Below are positions 49,732-58,109 of a DNA stretch of 64,000 nucleotides, piece after piece. A model generated the notes under the pieces. That model did not search any database. It was given only the letters and a program-made list of their open reading frames with translations, and was not told where the DNA came from. Source of the DNA: Novosphingobium sp. KA1 (GTDB taxonomy: Bacteria > Pseudomonadota > Alphaproteobacteria > Sphingomonadales > Sphingomonadaceae); NCBI RefSeq assembly GCF_017309955.1, contig NZ_CP021247.1:3497001-3561000 (forward strand). The letters run 5' to 3'. The number at the start of each line of letters is the position of its first letter. Position 1 is the stretch's first letter. The translations under genes were made by a program, and so were the position numbers.

Positions 49732-50550
49732 ATGACCGAAGAAGCACCGCACCTGCTCACCCAAGACGTGGACGGCATCCTGATCGCCACGCTCAACCGG
49801 CCCGACAAGCTCAACGCGATCAGCCGGCAGATGATGGACCTGCTGACCGAGGCGGTGCTGCGCTTTCGCGAGACACCCGAACTGAAGGTCATGCTGATCC
49901 GCTCGGCCGGGCGCTACTTCAGTTCCGGCGCGGACTTGCGGGGCGGCAACCAGAACATCGTCTCGCCCGTGTCGACCGGGGGCAGCGCGCGCGGCATTCG
50001 CGAGAACCACCGGCTCAATCTCAACAACATGCAGCAGCTGTGGGACGAGATCGAGCATATCGAGAAACCCTTTGTCGTCGCGCACCATGCCATGTGCGTG
50101 GGCGGCGGGCTGGAAATGAGCCTCTCGTGCGATTTCCGCCTTGCCGCCAGAAGCGCGTCCTACGCCTTTCCCGAAGGGCTGTTCGGTGTGCTCCCCGCAT
50201 CGGGCGGCGTCTCGCGCCTGACGCGCATCTGCGGGCCGCACTGGGCGCGCTGGCTGATCATGGCGAACAAACCCGCCCCGGCGGACATGGCCCTGACCAT
50301 GGGGCTGGTCCACCAGGTCTATGAGGACGAGACGTTCGAGGCGGACGTCATGGCGTTCTGCCGCCACCTCGCCAAACAGAATCCCGAGCAGATGGGCGCG
50401 GCCAAGGTCGCCATCGAACTCAGCGTCGAAGTGGGCCGCGACAGCGCCCGCCACATCGAACGCATGGCCAACAGCGCACTCATGCTCAACCCGGACTATA
50501 TCCGCGGCATGGAAGAATACCTGAAAGGCGTGGGCGGGAAGAAGAAGTAG
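49732..50550 (+). CDS. Enoyl-CoA hydratase
   Basis: A 272-residue crotonase. RYFSSGADLRGGN and CVGGGLEMSLSCD form the oxyanion hole. Both catalytic glutamates are present, E128 (GGGLE) and E148 (FPEGLFGVLP), so hydratase activity is more likely than a plain isomerase. It lies directly after the fused dehydrogenase and would hydrate its 2-enoyl-CoA product. GGAGGGGGAG precedes the ATG at 49732; the longer open frame is a shadow of the upstream gene. A palindromic repeat follows. Confidence 0.94.
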   Translation: MTEEAPHLLTQDVDGILIATLNRPDKLNAISRQMMDLLTEAVLRFRETPELKVMLIRSAGRYFSSGADLRGGNQNIVSPVSTGGSARGIRENHRLNLNNMQQLWDEIEHIEKPFVVAHHAMCVGGGLEMSLSCDFRLAARSASYAFPEGLFGVLPASGGVSRLTRICGPHWARWLIMANKPAPADMALTMGLVHQVYEDETFEADVMAFCRHLAKQNPEQMGAAKVAIELSVEVGRDSARHIERMANSALMLNPDYIRGMEEYLKGVGGKKK

Positions 50551-50600
50551 GGGCGGTCTGGAGGTTTCCCTCCGGTCACCCCGAACCTAGACACAAACGC

Positions 50601-50687
50601 TCGTCGCCCCCGCGAAGGCGGGGGCCCCGCTTCCTTTGCGCCACGCCAGAAGAACAAGCGGGATCCCCGTCTTCGCGGGGATGACGA
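50601..50687. repeat. Dispersed palindromic intergenic repeat B, copy 1
   Basis: Bases 50601-50632 pair with 50656-50687 (27 of 32 positions) around a 23-base spacer. The same element with the same spacer words (CCGCTTCCTTT..., GCCAGAAGA.CAAGCGGG) recurs at 62978-63074. It lies between the convergent hydratase and TetR genes and may act as a terminator for both. Confidence 0.8.
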
Positions 50688-50727
50688 AATGGGGTTTGTG
50701 CATGGAAGCGAGGTTGTTAACGGCGCC

Positions 50728-51606
50728 TCACCCCGCCGCCCGCTCCCGCATGTCGCGGATCGCCAGTTCCATCAGCCGCGCGTTGACCTCCAGCAGGCTT
50801 TCCTCGCGCCGCCCCGGCAGCGTGCCTAGGATACGCCGCAAGCGCCTGTCGGTCGCCAGCGTGATCGAGCGTTCGATACCCGTCATCAGCGTCGTCGCCA
50901 TCAGCACCGCCGTGTCGCCCAGCGCCCCGCGCGGGTCCATCTGCGCCACGAACAGGCCGATCAGCGGCCGGGTCGAGTTCACGCGCTGGTGCATGATGCG
51001 CACGTCGAACTGGTCCGCCAGTGAGTTACGCAAGTGCAGCAGGCCGGTGTGCTTGGCCCAGAACGCGTGATAGGCGCGCACGAAGTCCATGGCCCGCGCA
51101 TTGAGCTCCGCGTCCGGCCACTGGTCGCGGGCCAGCACGAAATACTCGTCCTGCGCCGAGCCCATCACCGGCTCCAGCACGGCGAGCAGCAGTTCGGTGA
51201 AGTCGGTGAAGTAGTTGTAGATCGACGTCATGCCGATCCCGACCGTCCTCGCCACGGCCCCCAGCGTCACCGGCTCGTCGGTCTTCTCGACAAGCTCGAT
51301 GGTGGCGGCAAGGATGCGCTCACGCGTGACGCGCCCCTTGCGGCCCAGTTTCTGCCCGTGGAGGTTATGGCTGACCGCCGCCGATGCGTCGGTGACGGCG
51401 GCGGCGAGATGCGGCGGGACAGCCGGGGTTCCGGTGTCCTCGCCGCTATTCTCTTCTCCGGTGTCGCTTCCCAGAAAGGCCTCGTCCGAGCCGCTTGCGT
51501 CAGGCCGCGGCCTGGCCGACGGGCCAGGCGAGGATCTTGACGTCGGTGAACTCTTCAATGCCTTCCAGACCCCATTCGCGTCCCATGCCGCTGGCCTTGT
51601 AGCCAC
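50728..51606 (-). CDS. TetR/AcrR family transcriptional regulator
   Basis: A TetR-type repressor: HTH in GRVTRERILAATIELVEKTDEPVTLGAVARTVGIGMTSIYNYFTDFTELL, followed by a ~160-residue helical ligand-binding domain. The 5' end is unclear. The only ATG in the frame is 51606, giving 292 residues and overlapping the aldehyde dehydrogenase gene by 107 bases. TTG 51558 is an alternative. Either way about 75-95 acidic, low-complexity residues precede the HTH, unusual for TetR proteins. It is the last gene of the minus-strand unit that starts near 58 kb. Confidence 0.82.
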   Translation of the reverse strand: MATRPAAWDANGVWKALKSSPTSRSSPGPSARPRPDASGSDEAFLGSDTGEENSGEDTGTPAVPPHLAAAVTDASAAVSHNLHGQKLGRKGRVTRERILAATIELVEKTDEPVTLGAVARTVGIGMTSIYNYFTDFTELLLAVLEPVMGSAQDEYFVLARDQWPDAELNARAMDFVRAYHAFWAKHTGLLHLRNSLADQFDVRIMHQRVNSTRPLIGLFVAQMDPRGALGDTAVLMATTLMTGIERSITLATDRRLRRILGTLPGRREESLLEVNARLMELAIRDMRERAAG

Positions 51607-53032
51607 CGAAGGGAATGTCGCCAGCGATGCACATGCCGTTGTTGACGCTCATCGAGCCGGTGCGCACACGCTTGGCAATATTGATCGCCCGGTTCAGATC
51701 ACCCGAGCTGACACCGCCGGATAGGCCATAGGAACTCTGGTTGGCAATGCGCACGGCATCCTCGTCGTCCTCGTAGGGGATGACGACCAGCACAGGGCCG
51801 AAAATCTCTTCCTGAGCGATGCGCATGTCATTGGTAACGTCCACGAAGCAGGTCGGCTCCACAAAATAGCCGCCGCCCTTGTCGGGGCGGATGTTGCCGC
51901 CGGCCAGCAGCGTGGCGCCCTCTTCCTGCCCGAGATCGATGTAGCTCTTCACCCGTTCCATCTGACGCTTCGAGATCACCGGGCCCATGATGTGCGCCGG
52001 GTTCGCGATATCGCCCCAGTTGTCGCCGAAGTTGCCGTAGGCGCCCTTGAGGATGGCCTTGGCTTCCTCGTAACGGCTGCGCGGCACCAGCAGGCGCGAC
52101 TGCACGGCGCAGCCCTGCCCGGCATGGAACACCAGCATCGCCATGCCCACTTCCATCGCGAAGTTCGGTGCATCGTCGAGCACGATCTTGGCCGACTTGC
52201 CGCCGAGTTCGAGGAACACGCGCTTCAGCGTCGCCGCCCCCTGCTCCATGATGCGCTTGCCGACGCCGGTGGAGCCGGTGAACGAGATCAGGTCCACGCG
52301 TGGATCGGTGACCAGCATTTCGCCCGCCAGCGCCGGATCGGCGCCGAACACCACGTTGATGACGCCGTCGGGGAAGCCCGCTTCCCTGGCCAGTTCGCCA
52401 AAGATCGCGCCCATTCCGGGCGTATCGGGCGCGGGCTTCAGGATCACGGTGCAACCGGCGAGCAGCGCGGCAACGATCTTGCCGATGTTCACGTAGAGCG
52501 GCACGTTCCACGGCGTGATCGCGCCCACCACGCCGACGGGTTCACGCACACCGATGCGCTTGTGAACCATGCCGAAGGCCGGCTTCTCGCCGTAGTCCTT
52601 TTCCCATTCCAGCTTGTCGAACACGGCCATGTAGTCGTCCCAGCCGTCGAGAGCCATGCCGACATGGGCCCGGCTGACCGCCCCCTGCGCCGCGCCGGCC
52701 TCGTTGATCGCCAGTTCGCCAAGACGCGGACGGGCCGCTTCGAACAACTCGCGGTACTTTTTGACCAGAGCCACGCGCTTTTCGGTGTTGGTGGCCCAGT
52801 CGGTCTCGTCGAAAGCGCGGCGGGCGGCGGCGATGGCCGCGTTCACGTCATCGGCGGTGGCATCGGCGGCCTTGCCGATCGCCTCGCCGGTCCAGGGGCT
52901 GATCACCTCGAAGGTGCCGCCGTCGCTGGCGCCCCGCAACTGGCCGTCGATATAGAGCTGGGCGTCGGGAAGAGTGGTCATCGTGTGATCCTTGGCGGGA
53001 ATGGCGTCTTGCAGGGTTTGGGCGTCGCTCAT
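51500..53032 (-). CDS. NAD(P)-dependent aldehyde dehydrogenase
   Basis: A 510-residue ALDH. Motifs: TPWNVPLYVNIGKIVAAL (NAD pocket), FTGSTGVGKRI, the base Glu in LELGGKSAKI, and the nucleophile Cys in HAGQGCAVQSRLLVP. It would oxidise an aldehyde intermediate to the acid that the neighbouring ligase can activate. ATG 53032 overlaps the stop of the SDR gene (ATGA), so coupling favours it; ATG 52981 with AAGGA upstream would give a shorter normal N-terminus. Confidence 0.94.
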   Translation of the reverse strand: MSDAQTLQDAIPAKDHTMTTLPDAQLYIDGQLRGASDGGTFEVISPWTGEAIGKAADATADDVNAAIAAARRAFDETDWATNTEKRVALVKKYRELFEAARPRLGELAINEAGAAQGAVSRAHVGMALDGWDDYMAVFDKLEWEKDYGEKPAFGMVHKRIGVREPVGVVGAITPWNVPLYVNIGKIVAALLAGCTVILKPAPDTPGMGAIFGELAREAGFPDGVINVVFGADPALAGEMLVTDPRVDLISFTGSTGVGKRIMEQGAATLKRVFLELGGKSAKIVLDDAPNFAMEVGMAMLVFHAGQGCAVQSRLLVPRSRYEEAKAILKGAYGNFGDNWGDIANPAHIMGPVISKRQMERVKSYIDLGQEEGATLLAGGNIRPDKGGGYFVEPTCFVDVTNDMRIAQEEIFGPVLVVIPYEDDEDAVRIANQSSYGLSGGVSSGDLNRAINIAKRVRTGSMSVNNGMCIAGDIPFGGYKASGMGREWGLEGIEEFTDVKILAWPVGQAAA

Positions 53033-53766
53033 GGACGGCGCGCTCCCACTGAAACGTGGAGCACGCGCACGTCGGGCGGCAGATCGATGACCGAGCGGAA
53101 CACCCCGGTGACGTTCTCGGTCTGCGAGATCGGGCGCGCGCGCAGGTCGATGCCATTGGCCGCGCAGCCCTGATGGAAACGCATGGCGGCATCGGGATTC
53201 CAGCCCGGCGCAGCCTTGCCCGCTTCGTACATCGGCCCGGCGCGCACGGTGGTGACGCGGATGCCGGCAGGCTCCAGTTCTTCCACCAGCGCTTCGGTAA
53301 AGCGTTCGAGACCCGCCTTGGTGCACTGGTAGAGCGAGAGCATCACGAACGGCACGGCGACGGATTCGCTGCCCACGTTGATGATCTGCCCGCCCTTTTC
53401 CATCATCGGGATGGCCGCGCGGCAGCAGTAGATCGGGCCATTGAGATTGGTGGCGATGATACCGTCGATCTGCGCGTCGCTCGCCTCGGCCACCGTGAAC
53501 GGTTCGTAGACCGCCGCATTGTTGATCAGCACATCGATCTTCGGGTGCTTTTGCGCAATCGCGGCAAAGGCCTGGCGCACGGAATCGGCGCTGGCCACGT
53601 CGCACTCCACCGCCATGGCTGCCGGGCCGATCTCGTCCGCCAGTTCCTGCACCTTGGACAGCGTGCGCCCCAGCAGGATCACGGTCTCCCCTTCACCGGC
53701 GAAACGCCTTGCCAGCGCGCGGCCGAGGCCCGCCCCGGCGCCAGTGATCACGATCGTCTTACCCAC
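53029..53766 (-). CDS. Short-chain dehydrogenase/reductase
   Basis: A 245-residue classical SDR: TIVITGAGAGLGRALA (cofactor turn), LINNAAVY, the catalytic Ser in NVGSESVA, and Y-x-x-x-K as YQCTK. It would interconvert an alcohol and a ketone or aldehyde; together with the downstream aldehyde dehydrogenase it suggests alcohol-to-acid oxidation. GTG 53766 is chosen because GGAGG lies four bases upstream and the Rossmann strand begins at once; the frame is open to 53814. A GTGCCGG hairpin is in its leader. Confidence 0.92.
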   Translation of the reverse strand: MGKTIVITGAGAGLGRALARRFAGEGETVILLGRTLSKVQELADEIGPAAMAVECDVASADSVRQAFAAIAQKHPKIDVLINNAAVYEPFTVAEASDAQIDGIIATNLNGPIYCCRAAIPMMEKGGQIINVGSESVAVPFVMLSLYQCTKAGLERFTEALVEELEPAGIRVTTVRAGPMYEAGKAAPGWNPDAAMRFHQGCAANGIDLRARPISQTENVTGVFRSVIDLPPDVRVLHVSVGARRP

Positions 53767-53793
53767 GCATCCTCCCGCTCTTACGGCTTTCGA

Positions 53794-53814
53794 GTGCCGG
53801 TCCTTGTCCGGCAC
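53794..53814 (-). promoter_or_regulatory. Hairpin in the SDR gene leader
   Basis: GTGCCGG (53794-53800) and CCGGCAC (53808-53814) form a perfect 7-bp stem with a seven-base loop, 28 bases upstream of the SDR start. The 228-base gap to the preceding gene otherwise shows nothing I can name. Confidence 0.3.
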
Positions 53815-53994
53815 GATTTCCCGAACTCTAACCCTTGCGCAAGGCGCCGCCTATCGCGGCCACGATGCTTGGGCAGGACCGTCCCCGCGATACCGGGCGG
53901 CACGCCGAGAACCTGCCACCGAGGCCGGATCACGCCGATCGGCAGCGCCGGTTCGCCGAAAGACCGGCCCAGCAAGCGCCCCGGCGGCAGGCAC

Positions 53995-54417
53995 TCAGCG
54001 CTGGGTCATATCCATGTCGACGATCAGCCGCGAGAGCGTCTGCTTCGCGATCTTCCAGCCATCGGCAGCACGCACGCAGGTCTCGTGATAATGGCCGTAC
54101 CCGGTCAGCGCAAAGCTGTCCTTCACCACGCGGTCCTGCATGGCCCAGACCACGTCGGCGCGGTCGCCGTGAAAGGTGATCTCGGGCGAGTGGACCTGGT
54201 GCGCGGTCTTCGCATCGGCCAGCGAGCGGCGGACCATCGCGACAAATGTATCGCGCCCCTGCTCCAGCGTACCCCCGGCGGGGCGCGTGTCGATCTCGCA
54301 ATCCTCGGTGAACAGCGCGGCCCAGCCGTCCCAGTCCTTGGTATCGAGCAGGCGGCAATAGCGCGCCTTGAGATTGCAGATCTCCAGCCAGTCCTCGAAA
54401 CGCGGCACCTGTGTCAC
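53995..54417 (-). CDS. SnoaL-like / NTF2-fold protein
   Basis: A 140-residue cone-shaped alpha+beta-barrel protein: EICNLKARYCRLLDTKDWDGWAALFTEDCEID is the standard N-terminal part, with GYGHYHETCVRAADGWKIAKQTLSR at the end. Relatives include scytalone dehydratase, ring-hydroxylating oxygenase beta subunits and SnoaL cyclases; in catabolic clusters they are often dehydratases or isomerases of unknown substrate. GTG 54417 is supported by GAGGGGA eight bases upstream; the frame to 54606 is a shadow of the ligase gene. It is 13 bases after the ligase gene. Confidence 0.88.
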   Translation of the reverse strand: MTQVPRFEDWLEICNLKARYCRLLDTKDWDGWAALFTEDCEIDTRPAGGTLEQGRDTFVAMVRRSLADAKTAHQVHSPEITFHGDRADVVWAMQDRVVKDSFALTGYGHYHETCVRAADGWKIAKQTLSRLIVDMDMTQR

Positions 54418-54430
54418 GCTGTTCGTCCCC

Positions 54431-56131
54431 TCAACCCGGTGTGGTTTCCGCTTCCAGCCGCTCGGCGGCCAGCTTGCGCAGGTCCGCCGTCTTGATCTTG
54501 GCACTGCCGGTGGTCTTGAGGTCGCCCTCGGCCACGAACAGCACCTTGCGCGGCACTTTGTAGCTGGCGAGCTTTTCCCTGGCGAAATCACGGATCGATC
54601 CGGCATCGGGGCGCACGCCCTCCACCGGGACCACGCAGGAGACCACCAGTTCGCCCAGCAGCTCGTCCGGCACGCCGACGGTCTGCACCATCTTCACTTC
54701 GGGATGGGCGCGGATCACATCGTCGATCTCCAGCGGGGAGACATTGGCGCCGCCGGTCTTGATGATGTCGTTGAGGCGGCCTTCCCAGAACAGCCGCCCC
54801 GCCGCGTCGAGATAACCGCCATCCGCCGTGCGCAGGAAACCATCCTCGTCGAGCGTCTCGTCGAGCGGCACGCCAAGATAGCCGAGCATCAGCGTCGGCC
54901 CCTTGACGGCGATCTCGCCGCGTTCGCCCAGCGGCATCGTGGCGCCGGTCATGGGATCGACGATCTTGATCGTGGCGCCGGCAGTGGGCAGCCCGTGCGA
55001 CTTGCCTGCCACGTCCTCGCTGGTGCCCGAGGGGAAGACGGAGATCAGCGTGAACGTCTCTGTATTGCCGAAGGCCTGCGCCGGTTCGCGCCAGGTCGTC
55101 GAAATCGTGGGATGCCGGGCGCAAGGCGTCAGCGCATCGAGGTATACCATCGACGACAGGTCAACCGTCTCGTAATTGGGCGCGGCGATCAGCTGGGCCC
55201 ACTGGTGCGGCCAGGCAAGGATCATCGTCGCCCGCTCCGCCTCCATCAGCGCCAGCGCCTCCCCGGCGTCGAACCAGCGCTGGAGCACCAGCGAGCCGCC
55301 CGAACCGAGCGTGCCGCCCAGCGCCATCGCGAAATTGCCGGACCAGAAGAAGCCGTTGGCCGACCAGGTGCGCGGCGGCTCCTGAACCGCGTACCACTGC
55401 GGCCAGCGCCAGAGCTGCAGGCAGACGCCGCGATGGGCCGAAAGGATGCCCTTGGCCTTGCCGGTGGAACCCGAGGAAAAGAACAGCACGCCGGGATCGC
55501 TCGGCTGGACCGTGGCGGCGGCGGCATCGACCAGCACCGGATCGACGCCCTCTCCGCGCGCGAGGAACGTTTGCCAGCCCTCGATCGCGCCGAGGCCTTC
55601 GTCGCTGTCGATCACGGCGAGATGGCGCAGGAACGGGAACCTGGTGGAGGCGACTTCGCCGGGCCTGGCCGAGCCGATCTGCGGTTCGAGATCGACGAGG
55701 GTCTGCGCGAAATCCTTCTTGAGCACGCGGCGTTCGAGCAGCAGCACCGAACAGCCACCCATCTGCAGCACGGTTTCCAGTTCCGCAGGGGTGAAGAAGG
55801 TGCTGACCGTCATCGCCACGCCGCCCGCCAGCGCGGTGCCGAAGACGCTGGAGAGGAATTCGAGGCGATTGGTCGCCAGAACCCCGACCCGGGTGCCCTT
55901 GCCGACCCCGCAGGCAACGAGCGCGCGGGCGACGTCCATCGAACGGGCCCAGAGGTCGTCGTACGTCCAGCGCTCCACCGTGTCGCCCAGATGGATCACC
56001 GCTGCCTCCGCCGGGCCATGGCGCTGCGTGACCTCGCGGAGGAACCCGCCCAGCGTCAGCGGGCCGATGCCCTGCTCTTCCGCCAGCGGAATTCCGCGCG
56101 CAATGGACAGACCCTGCGTGACTTCGACCAT
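54431..56131 (-). CDS. AMP-dependent acyl-CoA ligase (second)
   Basis: A 566-residue ANL enzyme: phosphate loop LFFSSGSTGKAKGILSAHRG, FGNTETFT in place of YG.TE, TADGGYLDAAGRLFWEGRLNDIIKTGGANVSPLEID, and the catalytic Lys in TTGSAKIKT. It differs strongly from the ligase at 39738, so two distinct acids are probably activated in the island. ATG 56131 has AGGA upstream; the frame is open to 56176. It lies between the AcuI-like reductase and the SnoaL-like gene on one transcript. Confidence 0.93.
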   Translation of the reverse strand: MVEVTQGLSIARGIPLAEEQGIGPLTLGGFLREVTQRHGPAEAAVIHLGDTVERWTYDDLWARSMDVARALVACGVGKGTRVGVLATNRLEFLSSVFGTALAGGVAMTVSTFFTPAELETVLQMGGCSVLLLERRVLKKDFAQTLVDLEPQIGSARPGEVASTRFPFLRHLAVIDSDEGLGAIEGWQTFLARGEGVDPVLVDAAAATVQPSDPGVLFFSSGSTGKAKGILSAHRGVCLQLWRWPQWYAVQEPPRTWSANGFFWSGNFAMALGGTLGSGGSLVLQRWFDAGEALALMEAERATMILAWPHQWAQLIAAPNYETVDLSSMVYLDALTPCARHPTISTTWREPAQAFGNTETFTLISVFPSGTSEDVAGKSHGLPTAGATIKIVDPMTGATMPLGERGEIAVKGPTLMLGYLGVPLDETLDEDGFLRTADGGYLDAAGRLFWEGRLNDIIKTGGANVSPLEIDDVIRAHPEVKMVQTVGVPDELLGELVVSCVVPVEGVRPDAGSIRDFAREKLASYKVPRKVLFVAEGDLKTTGSAKIKTADLRKLAAERLEAETTPG

Positions 56132-56230
56132 GCCTTCCTCGCCATCCTTGCAGGGCCGTGTCGCCCTTTCTCCCAATGATGCTCTGGCGCGGCGGGCGGC
56201 TCCCTCAAACCGCCCGCCGCGCCGGCTGCA

Positions 56231-57214
56231 TCAGGCGTTCACGTCAACGATGTAACGGCCGGTGACCTCTCCGGACATGAACTTGCGCGCAGCCTCGATG
56301 GCATCGCCGAGGCCGATGGTCTGGCCGATGGTTTCCAGCGCCGCCGGATCGAGATCCCTGGCCAGACGGTCCCAGGCCTTCAGGCGCTTGGCCTTGGGGG
56401 CCATGACGCTGTCGATGCCGAGCAGCGAAACGCCGCGCAGGATGAAGGGCATGACCGTCGAGGGCAGATCGAAGCCCTGCGCCAGACCGCAAGCGGCCAC
56501 CGCGCCGCCGTACCTGGTCTGCGCGATGGCATTGGCCAGCGTGTGGCTGCCCGCGGTGTCGACCACGCCCGCCCAGCGCTCCTTCTGGAGCGGCTTGCCC
56601 TTTTCGGCGAGTTCGGCGCGGTCGATGATCGTTTCCGCGCCCAGCGATTTCAGGTAGTCCGCCTCGCCCGGCTTGCCGGTGAGCGCGGCGACCGAATAGC
56701 CCAGCTTCTTGAGGATGGCGATGGCGACCGAGCCGACCCCGCCGGTGGCGCCGGTGACGAGGATCTCGCCCTGATCCGGGGTCACGCCCCAGTCCACCAG
56801 CGCATCGACGCAGAGCGCGGCGGTATAACCGGCCGTGCCGATCGCCATGGCCTGCTTCGGCGTGAAGGCCGAAGGCAGCGGCACCAGCCAGTCACCCTTC
56901 AGCCTGGCCTTCTGCGACAACCCGCCCCAGTGGCCCTCGCCCACGCCCCAGCCGTTGAGCACGACGGTATCGCCCGCCTTCCAGTCGCCATGGCTGCTTT
57001 GCGTAACGGTGCCGACAAGGTCGATCCCCGGCACCATCGGGAACTTGCGCACGACCGGCGAGGCGCCGGTGACGGCAAGGCCGTCCTTGAAATTGAGCGT
57101 CGAGAACGCGACGTCGATGGCGACATCGCCCTCGGGCAGCGCGCTTTCGTCAAGCTGCTGGAGAGTGACCGTCTGGCCCTCATCGGTCTTGTCGATCACG
57201 ATAGCGGAAAACAT
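56231..57214 (-). CDS. AcuI/YhdH-type quinone oxidoreductase (acrylyl-CoA reductase-like)
   Basis: A 327-residue zinc-free medium-chain reductase. FSTLNFKDGLAVTGASPVVRKFPMVPGIDLVGTV is the signature of the YhdH/AcuI group, ILVTGATGGVGSVAIAILKKLGY the NADPH site, and RYIVDVNA the typical end. AcuI reduces toxic acryloyl-CoA to propionyl-CoA with NADPH, so the pathway may generate acryloyl-CoA or a related enoyl-CoA. ATG 57214 has GGGAG seven bases upstream. Confidence 0.93.
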   Translation of the reverse strand: MFSAIVIDKTDEGQTVTLQQLDESALPEGDVAIDVAFSTLNFKDGLAVTGASPVVRKFPMVPGIDLVGTVTQSSHGDWKAGDTVVLNGWGVGEGHWGGLSQKARLKGDWLVPLPSAFTPKQAMAIGTAGYTAALCVDALVDWGVTPDQGEILVTGATGGVGSVAIAILKKLGYSVAALTGKPGEADYLKSLGAETIIDRAELAEKGKPLQKERWAGVVDTAGSHTLANAIAQTRYGGAVAACGLAQGFDLPSTVMPFILRGVSLLGIDSVMAPKAKRLKAWDRLARDLDPAALETIGQTIGLGDAIEAARKFMSGEVTGRYIVDVNA

Positions 57215-57365
57215 GGCATACTCCCTCAAGGGTCACGCTGGGACCCGGCGATGCGGGCTTAGGCAGGCCCTGGTTGAAAGGGAATATGCGCCGCTGCGTC
57301 AATGCCGCCGCCCCATGCCATCGCGGAGGCGAAGCGGCATCATGGGCGGGGTATCAGCCGAACGG

Positions 57366-58034
57366 TCAGCCTCCGGGAGAAACCCCGTGCGCCGCCAGCA
57401 GGTCCGCCACTTTCGGGAAAGCCTTGGCGCGCATCGTGCCGTACATCGACAGCCGCAGGATCTCGCGCGAATAGCGCCGCGACAGTTCGCGCCGCTCGCC
57501 CTCGTCGGCGGCATGGGCGCGGGCGAGGATCGGCCAGAAGAACACGCCCGCAAGGTTCATCACCGAATAGACCTCGAAATCGATGCCCGGTTCGGCCAGA
57601 GCGGTGCCGGCAAAGCGCCCCAGCGATCCGCAATATTCCCGCCAGAACGGGTCCTGCGAGGGATCGGGAGAGGCCAGCACCTGCTGCAGCCAGACGCGGC
57701 AGATGTCGGGATTTTCCATCGCGAAATCGGCCAGCCGCTCGGTCAGCGACACCACGTCCACTTCCTCGACCCGGCGCTCGCCCACGGTTTGCGGATCGCC
57801 GAAAACGGCATGGAACAGCTTGTCGGACACCCACTGGATGGTCGCCTCGATCAGCTTCTCGCGCGTTTCGAAATGCTGGTAGGCGGTGCCGCGATTGACG
57901 GCGGCGAGATGGGCAACGGCGGAAAGGCTGACGCCCTCGGGCCCGTCCTTGGCGAGCAGATTGGCCGCCGCATCCAGAATGACGGCGCGCGTCGCGACCG
58001 GATCGCGCGTCCTGCGCCGTGTTTTCGCCTCCAT
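57366..58034 (-). CDS. TetR/AcrR family transcriptional regulator
   Basis: A 222-residue repressor with N-terminal HTH (TRAVILDAAANLLAKDGPEGVSLSAVAHLAAVNRGTAYQHFETREKLIEATI) and a ligand-binding domain to residue 222. It lies upstream of the AcuI-like gene on the same strand and immediately downstream of cysQ. An inverted repeat 48-68 bases upstream of its ATG (58082-58102) is a strong candidate autoregulatory site and may also set expression of the downstream genes. Confidence 0.92.
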   Translation of the reverse strand: MEAKTRRRTRDPVATRAVILDAAANLLAKDGPEGVSLSAVAHLAAVNRGTAYQHFETREKLIEATIQWVSDKLFHAVFGDPQTVGERRVEEVDVVSLTERLADFAMENPDICRVWLQQVLASPDPSQDPFWREYCGSLGRFAGTALAEPGIDFEVYSVMNLAGVFFWPILARAHAADEGERRELSRRYSREILRLSMYGTMRAKAFPKVADLLAAHGVSPGG

Positions 58035-58081
58035 GCCCGCCCCTTTTCCTGTATCAAAGGGCGAGCATAGCGGCGTGCTTA

Positions 58082-58102
58082 CTAATCGACAATGTTGATT
58101 AG
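58082..58102. promoter_or_regulatory. Candidate TetR operator
   Basis: A 21-base dyad: CTAATCGAC on the left and GTTGATTAG on the right, separated by AAT (8 of 9 pairs match). It sits in the 75-base gap between cysQ and the TetR gene, in the expected place for autoregulation. Confidence 0.6.
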
Positions 58103-58109
58103 CTTGTCC

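Noticed and set aside
50636..51070. Short ORF beginning with SGIPVFAGMTK-type residues
   Set aside because: Translated from palindromic repeat B and then running antisense to the TetR gene.
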